This document shows, in pieces, positions 31,760 through 43,209 of a stretch of DNA of 64,000 nt. Below the pieces are notes generated by a model that saw only the letters and a program-made list of their open reading frames with translations, did not search any database and was not told the origin of the DNA. The stretch covers positions 151,165,108 through 151,229,107 of the forward strand of contig NC_092804.1 in NCBI RefSeq assembly GCF_040954645.1. The letters run 5' to 3'. Origin of the DNA: Diabrotica undecimpunctata. Its lineage: Eukaryota > Arthropoda > Insecta > Coleoptera > Chrysomelidae. The stretch's first letter is position 1, and the number at the start of each line of letters is the position of its first letter. The translations under genes were made by a program, and so were the position numbers.

Positions 31760-33873
31760 ACAGAATACTCCATCCCAACAAGAAGCGAAACGGAAGGCTT
31801 TTTCGCAATCCAAATTTCTTTGCGCATGTGCGAAATCCGCCATGTTTTAAGTAGTTGTGATGTCTTGTTTGTATATGTATTGAGAAGTATTTGGTGTTTG
31901 TTTTTTAATAGTTACTATAATTAATTTAGTTAGTATTTTAGTGTTAGTTAGTTATTTAGTTAGTTAGTTATTTAGTTAGTTAGTTAATTTAATATATTTG
32001 TGTAAGAAACTTATTGTGATGGCTGCACGAATGGGAGGATTTTATTGTGTTGTTCGTGGGTGCCCATCGAAAACTGGTGAAGGAATTAGTCTCTTTTCAA
32101 TACCGACTGATCGTAGCAGGTAAACAAATTAAATTTTAAATTCAAACATATTACAAATGTTGTCTGAATGTTTATATTTTAGTTAAATACACTTTTTTTT
32201 TAGAGCTGAATTATGGCTGAAAGCGGCCAATAGGTATGATCTGCTTTCCAAGCATGCTGAATGGCATACAAATTATAAAATGTGCGAGAAACATTTTGAA
32301 CCGGTGTACATGTATAAAGGAAACACACGGAAGACATTATTTCAACAAGCACATCCAACGATTTTCTCACACAGCCAATATTCAAAACACACAGACGAAC
32401 CATTAAAGAAAGTCATAAGGCTGGAAGGTAGATACCTTTTATTTATTCACAATTATAGTGCTTTATTATAAAAGTCATATAAAAATCAGTAGTTGTTTTC
32501 ATAATATAAACAAGATCTGAAATTGTGAAATTTAATGATCTTTTATCAGCCTTATTAAGAACATATATCTTATGGTTACATACTGAGTAATATTTATGTC
32601 GTGGTTTTAGGTACAACTGAAATCTATAATGTACAGGAAGTAATTAATAGTCCAACTGATAAACATAATACTATACCTGATACTTTGATGGAAGAGTTTC
32701 TGCTAACAGGTAATTTAATTTATTGCTCCTACAACTTTATTATGCATTCAACTAATCACTAATAAGCATTAACATATCTACTTTGAACGTTTATATGTTA
32801 TTTGGTTATTATATATATTTTTATATTTTAGATGTTAATAGGCAGAAAGTGTCTAGCCCACCTAGGCCCCATACTCCAGAATGTTTCACAGCTGCAACAC
32901 AAACCTCCTCCAAGTTGTCGGGAGGTACACCCAGAAAAAAAAACTAAGATTAAAAATAAAAAATTTGCGTGCAAGTACAAAGAAAGCATATGCGTCTTCC
33001 AAACAGAAGGAAGACAATAAATCTTTAAAAATTTTGTTTCAAATGTGTGACAAATTTTTAAACAAATCCCTAGCACAAATAGTGAAAGCTCAAGCAATTT
33101 TAAAAACTAAATGTCCAAAAAGTAGAAGGTATTCTGATGAATATAAACAATTTGCATTAACACTATATTTTTTGGGCCCTAGAGCCTATGCTTTTATGGA
33201 AAGAATATTGTATTTGCCCTCAAAACGAAGTCTTCAAAAAATTACAGAAAATTTGGTCTGTAAACCTGGTTTGAATAATGACCAAATATTTGATGCCCTA
33301 AAGTTAAAAGTGAACAAAATGTTAGATCAGGACAAGCACTGTAGTATTTGTATTGATGAAATGTCTATTAAAAGTAATTTATTTTTTGATACAGGTCGTG
33401 ATGAGATTGTTGGTCTATATGATATAGGAAATGGGAAAAAGGAATCAATAATTGCACAAAATGTACTTGTGATAATGGTTCGAGGCTTATATTCAAATTG
33501 GAAACAACAACTATCATATTTCTTTGTAAACACTACCTTTGAAGCAAATCACCTTCTTCCTATTATAAAAGAATGTATTTCTAAACTATTTCAATCAGGT
33601 TTATATGTGAATTGTCTTGTTACTGATATGGGATCGAATTTTCTAAAATTGAGTAAATTACTGGGGATTTCTCCAACTAACTCAGAATTTGATGTCAATA
33701 GACATAAAATTATTTATATATTTGATCTATGTCATTTAATTAAAGCCACTAGAAATAACTTAATTAATAATGTTTTTTATTTTGATGACAAAAAAATATC
33801 TTGGTCATTTATAGAAACTTTTTATCATGAAGATAAAAAGCTGTGATTAGAAAGTTGTGATTAGTATTCTGTG
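31760..33873 (+). mobile_element. P element inserted in pogo-like element, 8-bp target duplication
   Basis: CCTGAACC occurs at 31752-31759 and 33874-33881. The ends just inside are inverted: ACAGAATACT at 31760-31769 and AGTATTCTGT at 33863-33872. The flanking pogo-like reading (LKPEP then PEPTSAATAMEF) is continuous when the insert is removed. The element carries a multi-exon THAP-containing transposase gene that stops 27 bp before the right end, so the 3' part of the gene has been deleted. Duplication length is 7 or 8 depending on where one assigns a shared base; 8 is usual for P elements. Confidence 0.8.
32019..33846 (+). pseudogene. P element transposase (THAP domain), four exons, 3'-truncated
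   Basis: The proposed exons are 32019-32119, 32204-32427, 32611-32709 and 32832-33846, all with GT/AG borders and phase-consistent joins. The THAP zinc finger spans exons 1-2: FYCVVRGCPSKTG (two Cys) and YKMCEKHFEP (Cys, His). Exon 4 shows the P transposase core: PKSRRYSDEYKQFALTLYFL, CIDEMSIKSNLFFD (catalytic Asp region), VTDMGSNFLKLSKL and FDLCHLIKATRN. The frame breaks once in an A9 run near 32933-32941. The protein ends at about half the family length, where the element's right end follows directly. Confidence 0.82.
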
Positions 33874-34565
33874 CCTGAACCTACCTCTGCAGCCACAGCT
33901 ATGGAGTTCAAAAGATTTGCTGTAAGCAGTTTTTTGATCTACTGGAGAAGATTTACGATAATTAAAAATTAAATGAATCATATGAGTGGTCATAAATGAA
34001 GCACATGTTTCTACCGTGCCCAAGAGTCATTACAGAATTCAAGCATCGTGTGGCAAACGAACGAGGCAAATTAATGACCACAATTGTTTGCTTAATTGCT
34101 GTTGGCAACTGCATGCCTCCTATGTTTAATATATCAAGAAAGCTTATGAAGCCAGAATTACTCGATGAAATCTCCAGCTGAATCCTAAGGGGAAATCGGT
34201 ATGGATACAAAGCTACCTTTTTATACTCTAGTTAAAGCGTTTTATAAAATATTCATATGCCACGAAACGCAATCAGGTACTTTTGCTCTTAGTTTCACAT
34301 ACCACACATGTGAAATCTGTAAAGGTGATCGATATGGCCCGCTAAAATAGTGTGATTTTGTTGTGATTCACTTCACATTGCATTGATCATTTGCAGCCGT
34401 TAAATGTAAGTTTTATGAAGCCACTGACCACTTACTACAGTAGTGAAGTAAAAAAATGGCTTAGAAGACACGCAGGTCATGTGGTGACTTAATTCCAGAC
34501 GGCAACACTATTTGAATTGGCATCTGTAACTGTAGCCAAAATGACCACCGCGATAAATGTATATT
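33874..34565 (+). pseudogene. pogo-like transposase, catalytic half (split by P element)
   Basis: The reading resumes with PEPTSAATAMEFKRFAVS, then 33996-34181 gives HRVANERGKLMTTIVCLIAV then CMPPMFNISRKLMKPEL. After further frame changes a stretch like ILLSFTSHCIDHLQPLNVSF (the third acidic motif, D changed to N) and WLRRHAGHVVT reach about 34500. The order matches the intact copy at 52982-54565 closely. Confidence 0.7.
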
Positions 34566-34588
34566 AATCAACAAGAACCTGGCATATT

Positions 34589-36100
34589 CACTCAGTTGCA
34601 AAAAAATCGATCCATTCCTTATTTCTTATTTATTTGAAGTTGTATAATTTTAGAGACATTAAATTACGTATGTAAATTTATAAAAGAAGAGAAATAAAAT
34701 AATATTTTTAATATTGCTTTTTATATTTCTTAAAACAAATTGGTAGTTCAGGTTTTTGTCAAAAAGGGTCTGAAGCAAGTAGATATTTATTGAATGTTGT
34801 TTTTAATTCAACAACCATACATAGCGATTTTATTTTCAAAACGTGTCTCTAAATGTCTCTAACTCCGACAGATGCTGCAAGGGCGGTGACTTTAGTTCAA
34901 GATGGTCGTAGCCAATATTATGCAGCTAAAATGTTGGGTATTAGTCGATCTTCGGTTCAAACAGCAGTTCTGCATTTTAGCGACACCGGTAACTTCACAA
35001 GAAGACCAGGATCAGGTCGTAGAAGGGTAACATCCGAAAGAGATGATTGATTTCTGGTCTCATCATGTTTGAGAAATCGGCATCTAACTTCAGTTGAACT
35101 GGCAAATCGTTTAAGCGAAGTGAGAAATGTGGATGTAAGCAGATTGACAGTTCGTCGACGACTTGTAGAAGGTAATTTATTATCCAGAAGGCCAGCCCTA
35201 TCTCCAATACTATCCATAGAACATCGCATAGCTCGCCTTGCTTTTGCAAGAGAACATCAAAACTGGAGTGATGCAGATTGGAGCAATGTATTGTTCTCAG
35301 ATGAGTCCAGATTTTGTCTAAGGTCACCAGACGGCCGAGAAAGGGTTTGGAGAAGACACGGAGAGCGATATTTTCAATGTAATATTGCGAAAATAATAAG
35401 TTATCAGGGGGCTCCGTTATGGTTTGGGCTGGTATCAGTTCAGAAGCCCATACTAATTTAGTTATTGTAGATAGAGGTTCTATGACTGCTGCAAGATACA
35501 TAACAAGTATTTTAGATCAGCATGTGGTACCTTTTTCTCCTTTTATTGGACCTAATTTTATTTTTATGGATGACAACGCGCGTCCTCACCATGCTATAAT
35601 CGTCAACCAATATATAGAGGAGGTGGGAATCGTGCGTATGAACTGGTAAGCTTGCAGTCCCGATCTCAATCCCATAGAACATCTATGGGATATAATGGGC
35701 AGACGTCTTCGAGCACGAGTACCCCGTCCAAACAACTTGGCTGAATTTACAGCGGCTCTTCAAGAAATATGGGACCAATTGGATCAATTTGATATCCAGA
35801 GGTTAATTACCTCAATGCCTAGACGTGTACAGGCTGTTATAAGGGCCCGAGGGGGAAACACTAGATATTGATTTATTATCAATATTTTTCTTAATTTAAG
35901 AAAGTTTTAAATATTCTTGTATTTTTGAGTTTTGGCGTATGTCTCTATAAATAAATGATTTTTTTTTGATAATCTGTAAAAATTATTTTAATCTGACATA
36001 TACATTTACATATATAGGTACCTGATTTAAAATTAATATCTTCAAACGTTTTCTTTTTCAGCAAATAATACTCATGGATCGATTTTTTTGCACCTGAGTG
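34589..36100 (+). mobile_element. Tc1-type transposon with 27-bp TIRs
   Basis: The left TIR, 34589-34615, starts CACTCAGTTGCAAAAAAATC. The right TIR, 36074-36100, is its inverse with one mismatch. TA follows the right end (36101-36102), while the left flank is TT, probably a mutated TA. The 1512-bp element is full length with one transposase gene, now broken. Confidence 0.87.
34853..35872 (+). pseudogene. Tc1 transposase (DD34E), broken
   Basis: The paired-like helix-turn-helix region covers MSLTPTDAARAVTLVQDG, AAKMLGISRSSVQTAV and GRRRVTSERDD. The catalytic residues are VLFSDESRFCL (Asp), IFMDDNARPHHA (Asp) and SPDLNPIEHLWD (Glu), with 34 residues between the last two. There are two in-frame stops (after RVTSERDD and after VRMNW) and one frameshift near 35395. 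The C-terminus is complete (AVIRARGGNTRY then stop). The length of about 340 codons is standard for Tc1. Confidence 0.87.
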
Positions 36101-36104
36101 TAGA

Positions 36105-36700
36105 TCGAAATGTTTTTAATCCCTCAATCCCCCAATAATATTAAATTTCCTCTGACTCTATCTACTACTTGTTGTAATTCGTTATAAAACGTTTTCCTTA
36201 TTGTTTAAGGCTAGTTATTTTCTGGGCCGTATACTCATATAATGTTCAGGTCTTCCTTCCCCATTTTTATCTTTGCCGTTTCAATCCTTTCTGATATGTA
36301 TTGACACTCTCTGATCTGATTTTGGTACTTTTGGTGTATTAGTAAGGCTACACCTTCCTTGGCACTGTTTTCTTTTGCTAATTTACTGTAGATTGATAAG
36401 TATTTACCTAATTTTGATTTCCTTTTTCTTTTCTGTTTTATTTGTTTTTCTTTCAGCACTTAAATTATTTCTTGGTGTCTTGAGTCGAGCATCCTAATAT
36501 GCCATGTAGTAATTTATTCTCATCTGGGTTTTGGATATTTTTCGCTTGTCCGTTTTTCTTGTTGTAGTTATCTTCATAGTATTAATCCTGTTATAAGACT
36601 GTACATTCTTTATTTAAGCAATATTCATTTTTTACGATTAGTAGGTTGCTAACCTTGTCAATCACTCTCCACATTTTATCCGGTCTTGGGACCGGCTGTA
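36105..36700 (-). pseudogene. LINE endonuclease fragment
   Basis: Read leftward, a WNIRMLDSRHQEI start (about 36505) leads into the ORF at 36235-36459: GKYLSIYSKLAKENSAKEGV, ALLIHQKY, ISERIETAKIKMG, then IYGPENN and a decayed LLGD motif. It is the first half of an EEP-type LINE nuclease. It ends near the Tc1 element, and the rest of the LINE is absent. Confidence 0.62.
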
Positions 36701-36744
36701 GTAACCGCGGACCTACTCAATCCACACCGCAATTACTCCAGGCA

Positions 36745-37125
36745 GCGTAAGAGGAAGTTTCCAGAGAATATGTGTACTAAGAAAATACCAAAAAATAATA
36801 TTTATAAACATACATGCACCGAATGAAAATGAACATATAGAAATAACAGAAGACTTCTATAATCAAATAGATACAGTATTTAAAAATATTCCCAAATACG
36901 ATCTACAAATAATGATAAATGATTATATTGATGATGATGATGATGATGATAATAATTCAAAAATAGGAAAAGAAGAAATATACGTACCCACCATACGAAA
37001 ATAAAGTCTGCATGAAATTTTAACGAAAAAACTAACAAAAGTAGATGGTAAAGAGCTGATCGTTTATCAAGACTTTACGAGGACCACGTTGCTCAATTCG
37101 GCACTTCACTGGGGGGTGACTAAGA
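36745..37125 (+). pseudogene. LINE endonuclease fragment with GAT expansion
   Basis: The reading INIHAPNENEHIEITEDFYN then a stretch for VFKNIPKYDLQIMIND is an EEP nuclease. The expected GDFNA catalytic motif is replaced by a run of aspartates encoded by seven GAT repeats (about 36923-36948), followed by SKIGKEE. The fragment fades after 37070. Confidence 0.55.
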
Positions 37126-37129
37126 ATAT

Positions 37130-37745
37130 AAATTAATATATAAATAACAGATATATAAATGACAGATAGATAAACGATAGATAATAATTAGATAACATTT
37201 TGACAAAAGAAACAGGAAACACTAAATACAGCTAAACTGCAAAATACAGAATGGGCTAATGACTCTTAACCAGAAAGTCATAAAGGACAATAAATCGTAA
37301 GAAGTAATTACAAATAAATATAAAGATAAACATAAAAAAATATTATCACGTATTTCCAGATCTAAATGAATGGATCCCTTAAGGGTGTTGTTGGTGAGTT
37401 GCAAAATTACACATAATAGAAGAGCCTTCTTGCATCTGATACGTAAGTCTTTATTTAATTTTTTTCATATAATTTGTTTAATTTTTTACATATAATTTTA
37501 AATTTAAGGTACATACCCTAATTATACCCAATGCCATAAATGTCTTAATCTATTGTATATTACGTCAATCCTTTCACTAAATAAATTTCACAGTTATCAT
37601 CTTATTAAGAGCATATATGTAGTACCAATTCTACTACCTAATTATGGCTATAGTTGTTTGCTTGATTGTTTTAATTTTGATTTTAATTTTTGTGTTAGGT
37701 GTTCATTCTTTGTTTCATGATGTTGTTTTTTAACTTTTAGTTTTT
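37130..37745. other. non-coding, simple-sequence-rich
   Basis: ATAAATAACAGATA-like short repeats occur at 37131-37195. Otherwise nothing was recognised. Confidence 0.35.
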
Positions 37746-37763
37746 GTTAAAACAAAGATCTGT

Positions 37764-37809
37764 GGTCTGATGACCTGCATATATTATAAGCCTCCAAACC
37801 GGTAGCCTA
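37764..37809 (+). ncRNA. decayed hammerhead-like motif
   Basis: CTGATGA (37767-37773) is followed at a suitable distance by CAAA in place of GAAA, then the palindrome ACCGGT and A as the would-be cleavage position. GGT and GCC can form three base pairs of stem I. Stem II is not convincing. Downstream sequence (TTTATACAATAAAAA) resembles that following the hammerhead at 23198, supporting common descent. It is presumably inactive. Confidence 0.35.
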
Positions 37810-37914
37810 GAAATTTATACAATAAAAAACTTATCTAAGATTGTGAGGATTAACTTATCCCCTATACACCAGTAGTATGGACTCAAATTGGCAACCTTTT
37901 CATCATCTGAAAAC

Positions 37915-37975
37915 TATTATATTATTATATTATTATATTATTATACTAGTATATAATTATATTATATTATTACCT
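37915..37975. repeat. TATTAT microsatellite
   Basis: About nine TATTA/ATTAT units in tandem, with imperfections at the right end. Confidence 0.8.
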
Positions 37976-37979
37976 TATA

Positions 37980-38495
37980 GTATTATGGTAAATTTTACTT
38001 TACTCTTATCATTTTCCTTTTTCTTCCCATTTTTTGTTCAAAACCAAATCACTACATTTTCTACTTTTGAATACGTTAGCCGATTTTTTTCCACCACTTT
38101 ACACCACCTTCTTAACACTTATATATTTAGATATTTTTTAGGGTATCTACCGGAAAATTTTATAAATTTTCCCCTGTGGGTATATATACATATTCAGTAG
38201 GTTGTGAAGGGTTTTACGCTACGATAGGCTCAGACGATGATAAAAAGAGCATAGACAAGGCATTTTCAAAAATGCATTGAGATACACACTGCATATATTT
38301 ATACATATTTCCATAATACTTAAAGAGTGTATATAAACAACAATTTTATTTTTTCGTAATACTTTTTACATACTTAATACGTAATTTTTTTCATATATTT
38401 GTGATATGATGAGAATACTTAATAATTACAATTTCATGTATTAGAAACATCAATCAAAATAATATTATTTGGTCAATATTATGTGTTATTTAAAT
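37980..38495. other. non-coding
   Basis: No feature was recognised. An ORF at 37877-38200 is an artefact of low-complexity sequence. Confidence 0.35.
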
Positions 38496-38499
38496 ATCA

Positions 38500-38665
38500 G
38501 AGAAGTGTTTAATTGTTTTATAAAGGTTTTGAAACTGTTATCTTGTGGCATATTTTAGTTAAATATTGTACATATTTATATGAGATTAAATCAAAATTTA
38601 TGGTAATAAAAATAACATATTGGTATTGACTTTTCAATCTCCAATCTGGAAATCGTTTTTAAAAA
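38500..38665 (-). repeat. dispersed repeat related to 18985-19740
   Basis: It shares the ordered blocks GAAACTGTT...TTTTAGTTAAATATTG and CAATCTGGAAATCG with the copy at 18985-19740, here separated by only about 60 bases. This shows the other copy was opened by an insertion. Confidence 0.5.
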
Positions 38666-38699
38666 AGATTATATAGATTTAAGAAAACATAAGAAATGT

Positions 38700-38970
38700 C
38701 GAACTCATATCAAAATAGTGATGACAGAGGTGTAAGCATCATACAAGAATGACAAGTATGCTGAACGATGAAAAACTATGTCAACTTTTAAATAATATCA
38801 CTATCACAAGCAGAAAGGATATTTTTATGTTGGAAGACTTTTATGGACACCCAGGATCTACAACAAATGACGCCGTTGTCGGGCCATGTAAGGAAAAAGG
38901 TGTAAATAATAATAGAGACGAATTTTACAAACAGAAAAACAGCCACATTTTAGAGATAGACTAAGTCTAC
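38700..38970 (+). pseudogene. weak LINE endonuclease fragment
   Basis: The ORF at 38749-38964 contains DIFMLEDFYGHPGSTTND then VVGPCKEKGVNNNRDE. This corresponds to the GDFNG...ND.VVG...NNNG region of an EEP nuclease, with the catalytic GD changed to ED. The similarity is short, so the call is tentative. Confidence 0.45.
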
Positions 38971-38974
38971 ATCC

Positions 38975-39475
38975 CAGCAAAAATCGATAATTTACTACAT
39001 GATATCCAGACCGACTTCTCGTCCTCGTATGTAAGATGTCCAAGTTTAAAGAGGGGCATAATGTAGAAAAAACCATTATCTTTAAAACGCAAAAACTGTT
39101 TCATATAAAGATAAGTAACATAAAAAAACGGACACGTAATATATCCTTGTCGGTCCACGCGTCCACATATGTGTACAAATTAATCAAAATTCATATTTTT
39201 CATTGTACGTTTCTTAATTTGAATTTGGCGCCACATATCGTTCCTTGAAGCACATGTCTACTTGTTTATGTAAGAAATACTTTAAATTGATACCAGTACC
39301 TGGCAATTAGTTGAACTGCAAAGTTTGTGTTTTGAGGACGTTTAGAAAATGGATACTTCACGAGGTAAATCTTATTAAATTTCTTGTAAAGTTAGTCATC
39401 AAAAAAAAAATCTGGTAGTATCGTTTTTTAAGGATTAATTTACAACATAGATTGTACAGTATTACATATATACAG
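38975..39475. other. non-coding
   Basis: No feature was recognised. Confidence 0.35.
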
Positions 39476-39479
39476 AAAA

Positions 39480-40645
39480 TCACAGGACAAGACAGAATAT
39501 CAAACTTCTAGAGTACAAAGGACCAGATCTGACCTAACAACTACTAAAACTTATCCCAAATTTATTAGAACAAAACAGAATTCCTCAAGAATGAAGGTCA
39601 AGCATCCTAATACCTCTCTTCAAAAAAAAGATAAATTGGACATGGAAAATTACAGAGGAATTAATTTATTAAATACAACACCAACATTAACAACCAAAGT
39701 GATAACAAACAAACTGAATGAAATTATAACACTAGAAGAAGAACAACAAGGTGTTAGTTCGGTAAGATCATGCACCGACGCTATACCTATTTATCCAATT
39801 ACCGGCAGGTGCAAGAAATATCATTAGAATACAACAAGCCGGTATATCTATGTTTAGTGGACCTTGAGAAGGTATTTAACTAGTTTAAATGCCTCTGATC
39901 CTCTGAAGTCTTGTACGCAGAAAGATCAGACAGGGAGATCCCCTGATGCCTCTATTGTTTAACCTGATTATGGATGAAATAATAAAAAAAGTAAGAATTA
40001 AAAAAGGATATCAAATGGAAGAAAAACAACTTAAAATTATCTGATATGCCGACAACGCAATAATACTCTCTCAAAATGAAGGTAATTTACAAAGTATGCT
40101 ACACCAATTCAATATAATCGCCAGAACCTTTAACAGGTAAATTTCTCCAAAAAAGGCAAAATGCATACTTATAACAGCAAATTTACTAAGATGTAAATTA
40201 ATAAGCTGGAAGATTAGATAATAAAACAAGTGATGGAGTTAAAATATCTAGGCATCACATTATCTAGCTTCGGAAAGCTCGAAACAGAAATGAAAAAATA
40301 AGTCAATAGAGAAAAGAGAACCGTAGTTTGCCTAAATAAAACAATATGGAAAAATAAAAATATCGGGAATAAAAAACATCAGACTATTAATGGACTGAAT
40401 AAGAAATAGAAGAGTAGAATAAAACAATCATATAAGCTGAATGACAATAAATAGTTGTTTCGAATGACAACAATAATAGAATGTAGTAAAGATGGCAAGA
40501 GACGGTTCACCAATAGGAAGACGATCAATAGAAAGACCACTAAACGAAAACGAATTTACTGGAGGCACATTAAAAAACAGACAAAGTCATGTCTACATAA
40601 AAAAGAAGAAAAAGGAAAAAAAAACGAAAGAAGAAGCATATATTC
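39480..40645 (+). pseudogene. degraded LINE reverse transcriptase to 3' end
   Basis: The frame at 39591-39827 encodes ENYRGINLLNTTPTLTTKVI then LEEEQQGVSSVRSCTDAI, RT motifs 1-2. It is followed by RQGDPLMPLLFNLIMDEI and YADNAIILSQ (YADD changed to YADN) near 40045. The terminus RDGSPIGRRSIERP at about 40500 is nearly identical to the plus-strand tail nested at 49918-50052. Many stops are present. The same lineage was hit by the fold-back element at 22271. Confidence 0.72.
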
Positions 40646-40649
40646 TTGA

Positions 40650-41005
40650 AAGATTAATACAACTTTTAAATTTTCTAATCTAACTAAATTTTTAAAAACA
40701 CCGTGCTGGAGATAATGAGAATAAAGTCTAATAGAAAGCTACATAATTAGTCATAAAATACGCGGACATCTAACAGAAGAAAATAAAATAAGCAGCTCTT
40801 ATACCAAGTTAAAAAAATGTGTAGCAAAGATTAATAGAATGTAGCAACATCCGGTTACCAATACTGAAAGAAGAAGTTATCCATAAAAATATATCAGCAC
40901 TAACGAGTTAATATTAGATCCGAGATAAAGTATCTAAAATGAACTACAATAGGTGTACAAAGATCAAAATTGTATACTATTCTAAAAGTATAACATCATT
41001 TTTTA
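40650..41005. other. degraded, probably LINE-derived, no clear motif
   Basis: Lysine-rich codons suggest decayed LINE sequence, but I cannot place them. Confidence 0.3.
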
Positions 41006-41009
41006 GAAT

Positions 41010-43206
41010 TTCACTCAAAACATAATTAATGATAAGCTGAAAAATCACAAAGCGCCGGGTACGGACAAGATACCAGCAGAACTTCTGAAATATGAGGGAG
41101 ACGCACTAGATCGCCAAATCCACCAGCTAATAACGCACATATGGTTATAAGAAAGGATACCAGCACGATGGAAGGAAAACATAATAGTGCCCATCCACAA
41201 AAAAAGGGGACAAAACAAAATGCGCGAATTATAGAGGAATTTCACTCCTAAACACGGCATATGAAACCCTCTCAAACATCATTTTTAGTAGACTAATCCC
41301 TTATGCTTAATATCACAATAGACAACTATACTATCGAACGAGTGGATGCCTTTACATATCTCGGCACAGAAATCAATCAGAATAACTCCGTAAGTAGCGA
41401 AATTAATGCACGTATTTCCAGCGGAAATCGTACATACTATGCTAATAAAAGATTGATAACATCGAAATTATTAGACAAAAGAACCAAAATGACTATCTAC
41501 AAAACACTGATTAGACCCGTAGTAACCTATGGAGGTGAAACTTGGGTAATGACGAAAAAAGATGAAGCCCAACTCAGGATATTCGAGAGAAAAATACTGA
41601 GGAAAGTATATGGCCCGGTACAAGAGGAAGATGGCACATGGAGAATCAGGAGAAACGACGAGGTTAATGAGTTAAATGAAGGTTATGACATTGTAAGATT
41701 TGTGAAAAGTCAAAGACTGTCATGGCTGGGACATGTGCAGAGACAAAACGATGCAAAAACAACAAAGAAAATGTTACAATGGAAGCCCATAGGAAGGCGA
41801 AAAAAAGGAAGGCCCAGAACGAGATGGTTGGATGACGTGGAAGACGACCTGAAAACAATGAACATAAGACAATGGAGAAGAAGGGCACAAGAGAGATCTG
41901 AATGGAAGGACATAGCCAGACAGACAAAAACCCGTCCAGGGTTATGATGCCAAAAGAAGAAGAAGAATCCCTTATGCTGAAAATGTCCCAGGCGAATATC
42001 AAGCCGGTTTTAGGGCAAATAGATCAACAATAGATCACCTATTTACGCTGAGACAACTTCTAGAAAAGGGATGGGAGTATAACAGACCCATACACAATCT
42101 TCTTATCGACTTTCGACAGGCATATGATAGCGCAGAAAGAAGTTAAGTATGGAATGCCATGGCGGAGTTCTCAATACCAAAAAAACTCATTCGGATGACC
42201 AAAGTCTGTGAGGGTGGAATATCTAAAGTACGTGTAAATAATAAACTGTCTGGCAGCTTTGAAATCAACAGTGGACGCAAACAGGGTGATGCGTTATCTC
42301 CACTACTTTTTAACCTTGTATTAGAGAAAGCCATAAGGTCGGCCGAAATAAAAACAGAATTGCTATCGGTTCAAGGTCCCAAGCTACTACTCGCATATGC
42401 AGATGACATAGATCTCGTTGGAGACTCCATCCTATCCATGAAAAACATCTTCAACAAGGTGGAAGGAGCAACAAGTGAAGTAGGGCTGAAGATTAATGAA
42501 GAGAAGACGAAATATATGTGTATAAATAGAACGACACGAAGAGACAGAATAGGACAAAATGTGATGATCAACACCTTCAATTTCGAAAAAGTACAACGTT
42601 TTAAGTATCTGTGGGCCGTAATCAGCTGACAACGTACTGAAGAAATAAAAGACAAAATCCAATCTGCAAACCGCTTTTTATTCGCACTGGAAAAGCTCAT
42701 AAAATCAAAAAATCTTACAAAAAGTTCAAAGATCAAAATTTATAAATCCATCGTCAGACCTGTAATAACATACGGATGCGAAACGTGGACCATGACCAAA
42801 GCAAACGAAGAAAAGCTCAGACGCTTTGAACGAAAAATACTTAAAAAAATTTTCGGACCTCACAATGATATCACCACAAACCAGTATAAAATGAGAACCA
42901 ATATTGATTTAAAAGCACTCTACAATGACGCCGATATTGTCCAAGAAATTAAATCAAGCAGGCCACGTACACAGACTGCATAACGAGAGACTTGTAAAAC
43001 TGGTATGGGAGGAGATTCCCACAGGCAAAAGACCACTCGGACGTCCCAGAATGCGATAGAGAGATAACATCCAAGCAGATCTCCGGAAAATGAACATTTC
43101 ATTTGACCCTAGGTTGATAAAAGACCGAACAAATTGGAAAAAAGTTGTACAGTTAGCCAAGACCCACCCAGGGTTGTAGAGCTACTTGATGATGATGATA
43201 ATTAAT
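41010..43206 (+). pseudogene. LINE reverse transcriptase with (GAT)n tail, interrupted at 41308
   Basis: The host LINE reads HKAPGTDKIPAELLKYEG and [12 protein letters not shown] up to 41307, and resumes at 41966 with [18 protein letters not shown] and [14 protein letters not shown]. It then continues with 42159-42629 (RKQGDALSPLLFNLVLEKA, LLLAYADDIDLVGDS with an intact catalytic YADD) and 42780-43160 (RPVITYGCETWTMTKAN and a C-terminal KTHPGL-like end). A short TGATGATGATGA tail ends it near 43200. Stops near 42135 and 42627 and at least one frameshift near 42975 make it non-functional. Confidence 0.8.
41308..41965 (+). mobile_element. 5'-truncated LINE nested in a LINE, 13-bp target duplication
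   Basis: AATCCCTTATGCT flanks the insert at 41295-41307 and 41966-41978. The insert contains one uninterrupted 214-codon ORF (41303-41947): DAFTYLGTEINQNN, RPVVTYGGETWVMTKKD, FERKILRKVYGP, LSWLGHVQRQND, GRPRTRWLDDVEDDL and a TRPGL terminus. This is the RT thumb and C-terminal domain only. An AAGAAGAAGAAG tail precedes the right repeat. The open frame and perfect duplication mean a recent event. Confidence 0.85.
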
Positions 43207-43209
43207 GTC

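Noticed and set aside
37877..38200. 107-residue plus-strand ORF
   Set aside because: Arises from the TATTAT microsatellite and AT-rich flank; no motif.
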